DNA of 20,443 nucleotides from contig MU386077.1 of assembly GCA_022497145.1 (NCBI GenBank), positions 1 to 20,443 on the forward strand. The letters are read 5' to 3'. Position 1 is the first letter of the stretch; each line of letters starts with the position of its first letter. The translations under genes were made by a program, and so were the position numbers. This DNA is from Rostrohypoxylon terebratum. Taxonomy: Eukaryota; Ascomycota; Sordariomycetes; Xylariales; Hypoxylaceae. The notes under the pieces are model-generated. The model saw only the letters and a list, made by a program, of their open reading frames with translations, had not been told where the DNA came from and ran no database searches. This document shows, one piece after another, positions 18,551-20,443 of the stretch.

Positions 18551-19015
18551 ATGGCTTCGGTCTGTACACAGATCTCCTTTTCGTTCTTCGCCTTACTAAT
18601 CTTACCTGACCAGGCTGTAACACTCGATGTATTTCCTTATAATGCTGGAAGGGAATTCTTTATCCGATATGGCATGTCAGAGATAAAAGTGTCAGCTGAA
18701 GTGATGCGAAGCTCCGTGCTCGGCGAGGAGATGATCCTCAGGTCACATCTTAAGTCACGTACATCATTGTTGCCATGGTGGTGGTACCGCTTGTACTGCA
18801 GGTGCCGGCTCACCTTCTTCTATTGGAGAGGTTACTGGCGGGAATGGAAGGACTTGGGTAAAATCTTCGTTACCGAATATGTAGATAACGATGGGAAACC
18901 TGGTTATTGTCTGGATTTCGCCGGCCAAGAGGTTTGGGTCGGGGATGAACTTGCATACTGGTCTATACCAATGCTATGCTCCGCACAAGAGAAGATCGCT
19001 CAGGCAGGTTCCTAG
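18551..19015 (+). CDS. Hypothetical small protein with a hydrophobic N-terminus, 154 aa
   Basis: The start at 18551 sits in an ACCATGG context. The protein begins MASVCTQISFSFFALLILPD, which resembles a signal peptide or anchor, followed by VFPYNAGREFFIRYG. The middle is Trp/Arg/Cys-rich (PWWWYRLYCRCRLTFFYWRG) and the C-terminal part reads VTEYVDNDGKPGYCLDFAGQ. The same frame extends upstream to 18215, blocked only by a TGA at 18524-18526, so a longer spliced or broken gene is possible. A GTCACA...CTGCAG segment in the middle (about 18741-18800) could also be an intron. I do not recognise a family. Confidence 0.4.
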   Translation: MASVCTQISFSFFALLILPDQAVTLDVFPYNAGREFFIRYGMSEIKVSAEVMRSSVLGEEMILRSHLKSRTSLLPWWWYRLYCRCRLTFFYWRGYWREWKDLGKIFVTEYVDNDGKPGYCLDFAGQEVWVGDELAYWSIPMLCSAQEKIAQAGS

Positions 19016-19823
19016 CAGAGGGCCATATTTGGTAACGAATAGCATGTAACAGGAAGGGACAGGCAAGCACTATGGATTATATCTTGCATTCTAGCGACGT
19101 GCGAGATGAATTGACGAACCGGACGGTTCTGCACCACCCAGCCTCGCCTTCTTTGATTTATATTTCCTGTATGGCCACTGTTGTGGTTCTCTGAATCTCT
19201 CATTCTTTTTTTGTATCTACCTAAGTTTTCTGACACTATCCCTGGTCTTACATCACCTACAATATTTGTATTTCTACCATTGCCGTGACAATAAGGCGAA
19301 CGTTTTATTCTCCACACAGTCGACTAGTCCAATACGATTGCAAAGGTTTTGCCTGTCCCTCGCCGGCGCCCTGGGCTACTTTCATCATACGGTGCACATC
19401 GTACTTCTACCATGGCTGCCACAGTGCCGCTAAGACATGTTCTTTTGTCATATCTCCTCTCATAGTGATATATCTCATTCCTTTCTCCTAAACCGACACC
19501 TGGGACTGGGGAAAGCAGTAACCGTATCAAGTATATCTCCGAGAGCCCTCGACATGAGCTGGGTCAAGTCTAAACCTAAAAAGAGAATGATTGCTGATCA
19601 AACAGTGATCCCAGTGTAGTGGTAGCTGATTACGATGTCCTATCCATGTGAATCTCTTGTTCTTGGAGCGCTACAAATTTGACAAAGCGTCCGCTGGCAC
19701 ATAGACGAATGAATGACCACGATCATTCTTCTCTCTCCGCGCTCCACGTCCTCCTAACCTGTACATTGTTCGATCCTAATTACACAAAGACCTTATTCGT
19801 TCTTCTACAGCTGCTGTTTAAGC
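19016..19823. promoter_or_regulatory. Intergenic region upstream of the Zn2Cys6 gene
   Basis: Short frames on both strands show no domain or splice support. The last ~120 bp before 19824 are pyrimidine-rich (TTCTTCTCTCTCCGCGCTCC, later TTCTTCTAC), typical of fungal transcription-start regions, so this is probably the promoter and leader of the zinc-cluster gene. Confidence 0.4.
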
Positions 19824-20418
19824 ATGGAAACTGGACAGCATGACCTCGAGCCTGTTCATCTGGACCAATCGAGATTTATTCGCAACTTTGGGCCAAGCTA
19901 TCCGACTTATTCGATGGCTGCTCCCTTTACCACCAGTCACAATCCACTACATACCCAGGGTCTCCCACCTGGGCTTCACAGCAGTGCATATCCAAGTGAT
20001 CTACGACGACTAGAAGTCTCCGATAATGGGCCTCAGGTTCCCTTGCACGCCGCAGCCGCCAAACGGAAAGCGTCGCGGGCTTCCCAGGTAATGTCATATA
20101 CACGAGGTAGCTACTTTTGCGTTCTGACCTTGCAGATCAGGCTTGCGATAATTGTAGGCAGCTCAAAGTGAAATGCAACGAGAACCGGCCATGCAAGAAT
20201 TGTAATGAAAAAGGGATAAAATGCCATTATTTGCCAATACAGGGGTAAGCCTTAACTGATCAAGAATGTTTCGCAACTAATACGGATATAGAAAAGAAAA
20301 CAAACCTCTCGTCGAGGCGATAAATAAAAAGCTCCAAGAAACACTGGGATGTCACGAACCTACAGTTCGAAGGAATAACAAACCCTTTGTGGAGACGCCG
20401 CGAACCAATCACGGATAA
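19824..20418 (+). CDS. Zn2Cys6 zinc-cluster protein, three exons, 164 aa
   Basis: This is a Gal4-type binuclear zinc-cluster DNA-binding protein. Exons are 19824-20087, 20141-20244 and 20292-20418. Intron 1 (53 bp, GTAATG, branch CTGAC, ATCAG) is phase 0; intron 2 (47 bp, GTAAGC, CTAAT, TATAG) is phase 2. The cluster is Cys90-x2-Cys93-x6-Cys100-x5-Cys106-x2-Cys109-x6-Cys116, preceded by a basic KRKASRAS stretch. The first 80 residues are Pro/Ser/His-rich and disordered-looking. The frame ends at a TAA (20416-20418), giving only ~48 residues after the cluster and no room for a fungal transcription-factor regulatory domain. Either it is a compact or truncated factor, or another splice before the stop continues beyond the window. 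Target genes are unknown. Confidence 0.82.
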
Positions 20419-20443
20419 ACCACGGAATTTCCTGATCTAAGTT

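Noticed and set aside
19012..19317. 101-codon minus-strand frame
   Set aside because: No domain, start context or splice evidence; likely chance.
1..20443. CRISPR array, rRNA genes or prokaryotic operon structure
   Set aside because: Intron-containing fungal genes throughout; no spacer-repeat array or rRNA-like sequence seen.

Overview
The window looks like accessory, repeat-rich DNA from a filamentous ascomycete (Pezizomycotina). The evidence is short introns of 47-76 bp with GTRNGT-type donors and CTNAC-type branch points, a fungal-type FunK1 protein kinase, an N-terminal Zn2Cys6 zinc cluster, and AT-rich stretches in which repeat copies differ mainly by C/T and G/A transitions, as repeat-induced point mutation (RIP) would leave. 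All gene models come from reading splice sites and phases by eye. No database search was possible.

Layout, left to right. 1-1290: mostly non-coding, with a decayed plus-strand reading frame near 868-1290. 1287-3685 (minus): an intact two-exon FunK1 kinase of 781 aa, the only large gene here with a firm family assignment. 4104-5934 (minus): an orphan gene whose only internal stop is removed by a phase-matched intron; its 3' part carries an in-frame 33-bp minisatellite and hydrophobic segments, and a further hydrophobic reading frame follows. 5935-7140: AT-rich DNA with an LTR-like motif and a relic of a second FunK1 gene (about 6461-6620). 7141-8594 (minus): orphan gene A, with an uncertain or broken 3' end. 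8658-11170: a promoter minisatellite, copy 1 of a ~0.5-kb dispersed repeat, a 19-bp tandem repeat, and an LTR-retrotransposon-like region with an internal degenerate ~36-bp repeat. 11442-12562 (minus): orphan gene B, 357 aa, again with a tandem array directly upstream and copy 2 of the same ~0.5-kb repeat behind it. 13330-14730: weakly coding or non-coding. 14733-15267: a ~535-bp element with 70-bp terminal inverted repeats (MITE-like). 15533-16124 (plus): orphan gene F, 171 aa. 16270-18077 (minus): orphan gene C, five exons and 533 aa, with a nuclear-localisation-like cluster, convergent with F. 18175-18218: a 44-bp near-perfect palindrome. 18551-19015 (plus): a possible small secreted or membrane-associated protein. 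19824-20418 (plus): a three-exon, 164-aa Zn2Cys6 protein.

How the genes work together cannot be established. Most proteins are orphans to me, and they sit among transposon debris beside a FunK1 kinase and a FunK1 relic. That is typical of lineage-specific, fast-evolving fungal compartments. The best leads are the PD-(D/E)XK-like motif ahead of the kinase in FunK1, the pair of orphan genes A and B behind copies of the same repeat, the five-exon orphan C with its palindromic upstream region, and the TIR element.
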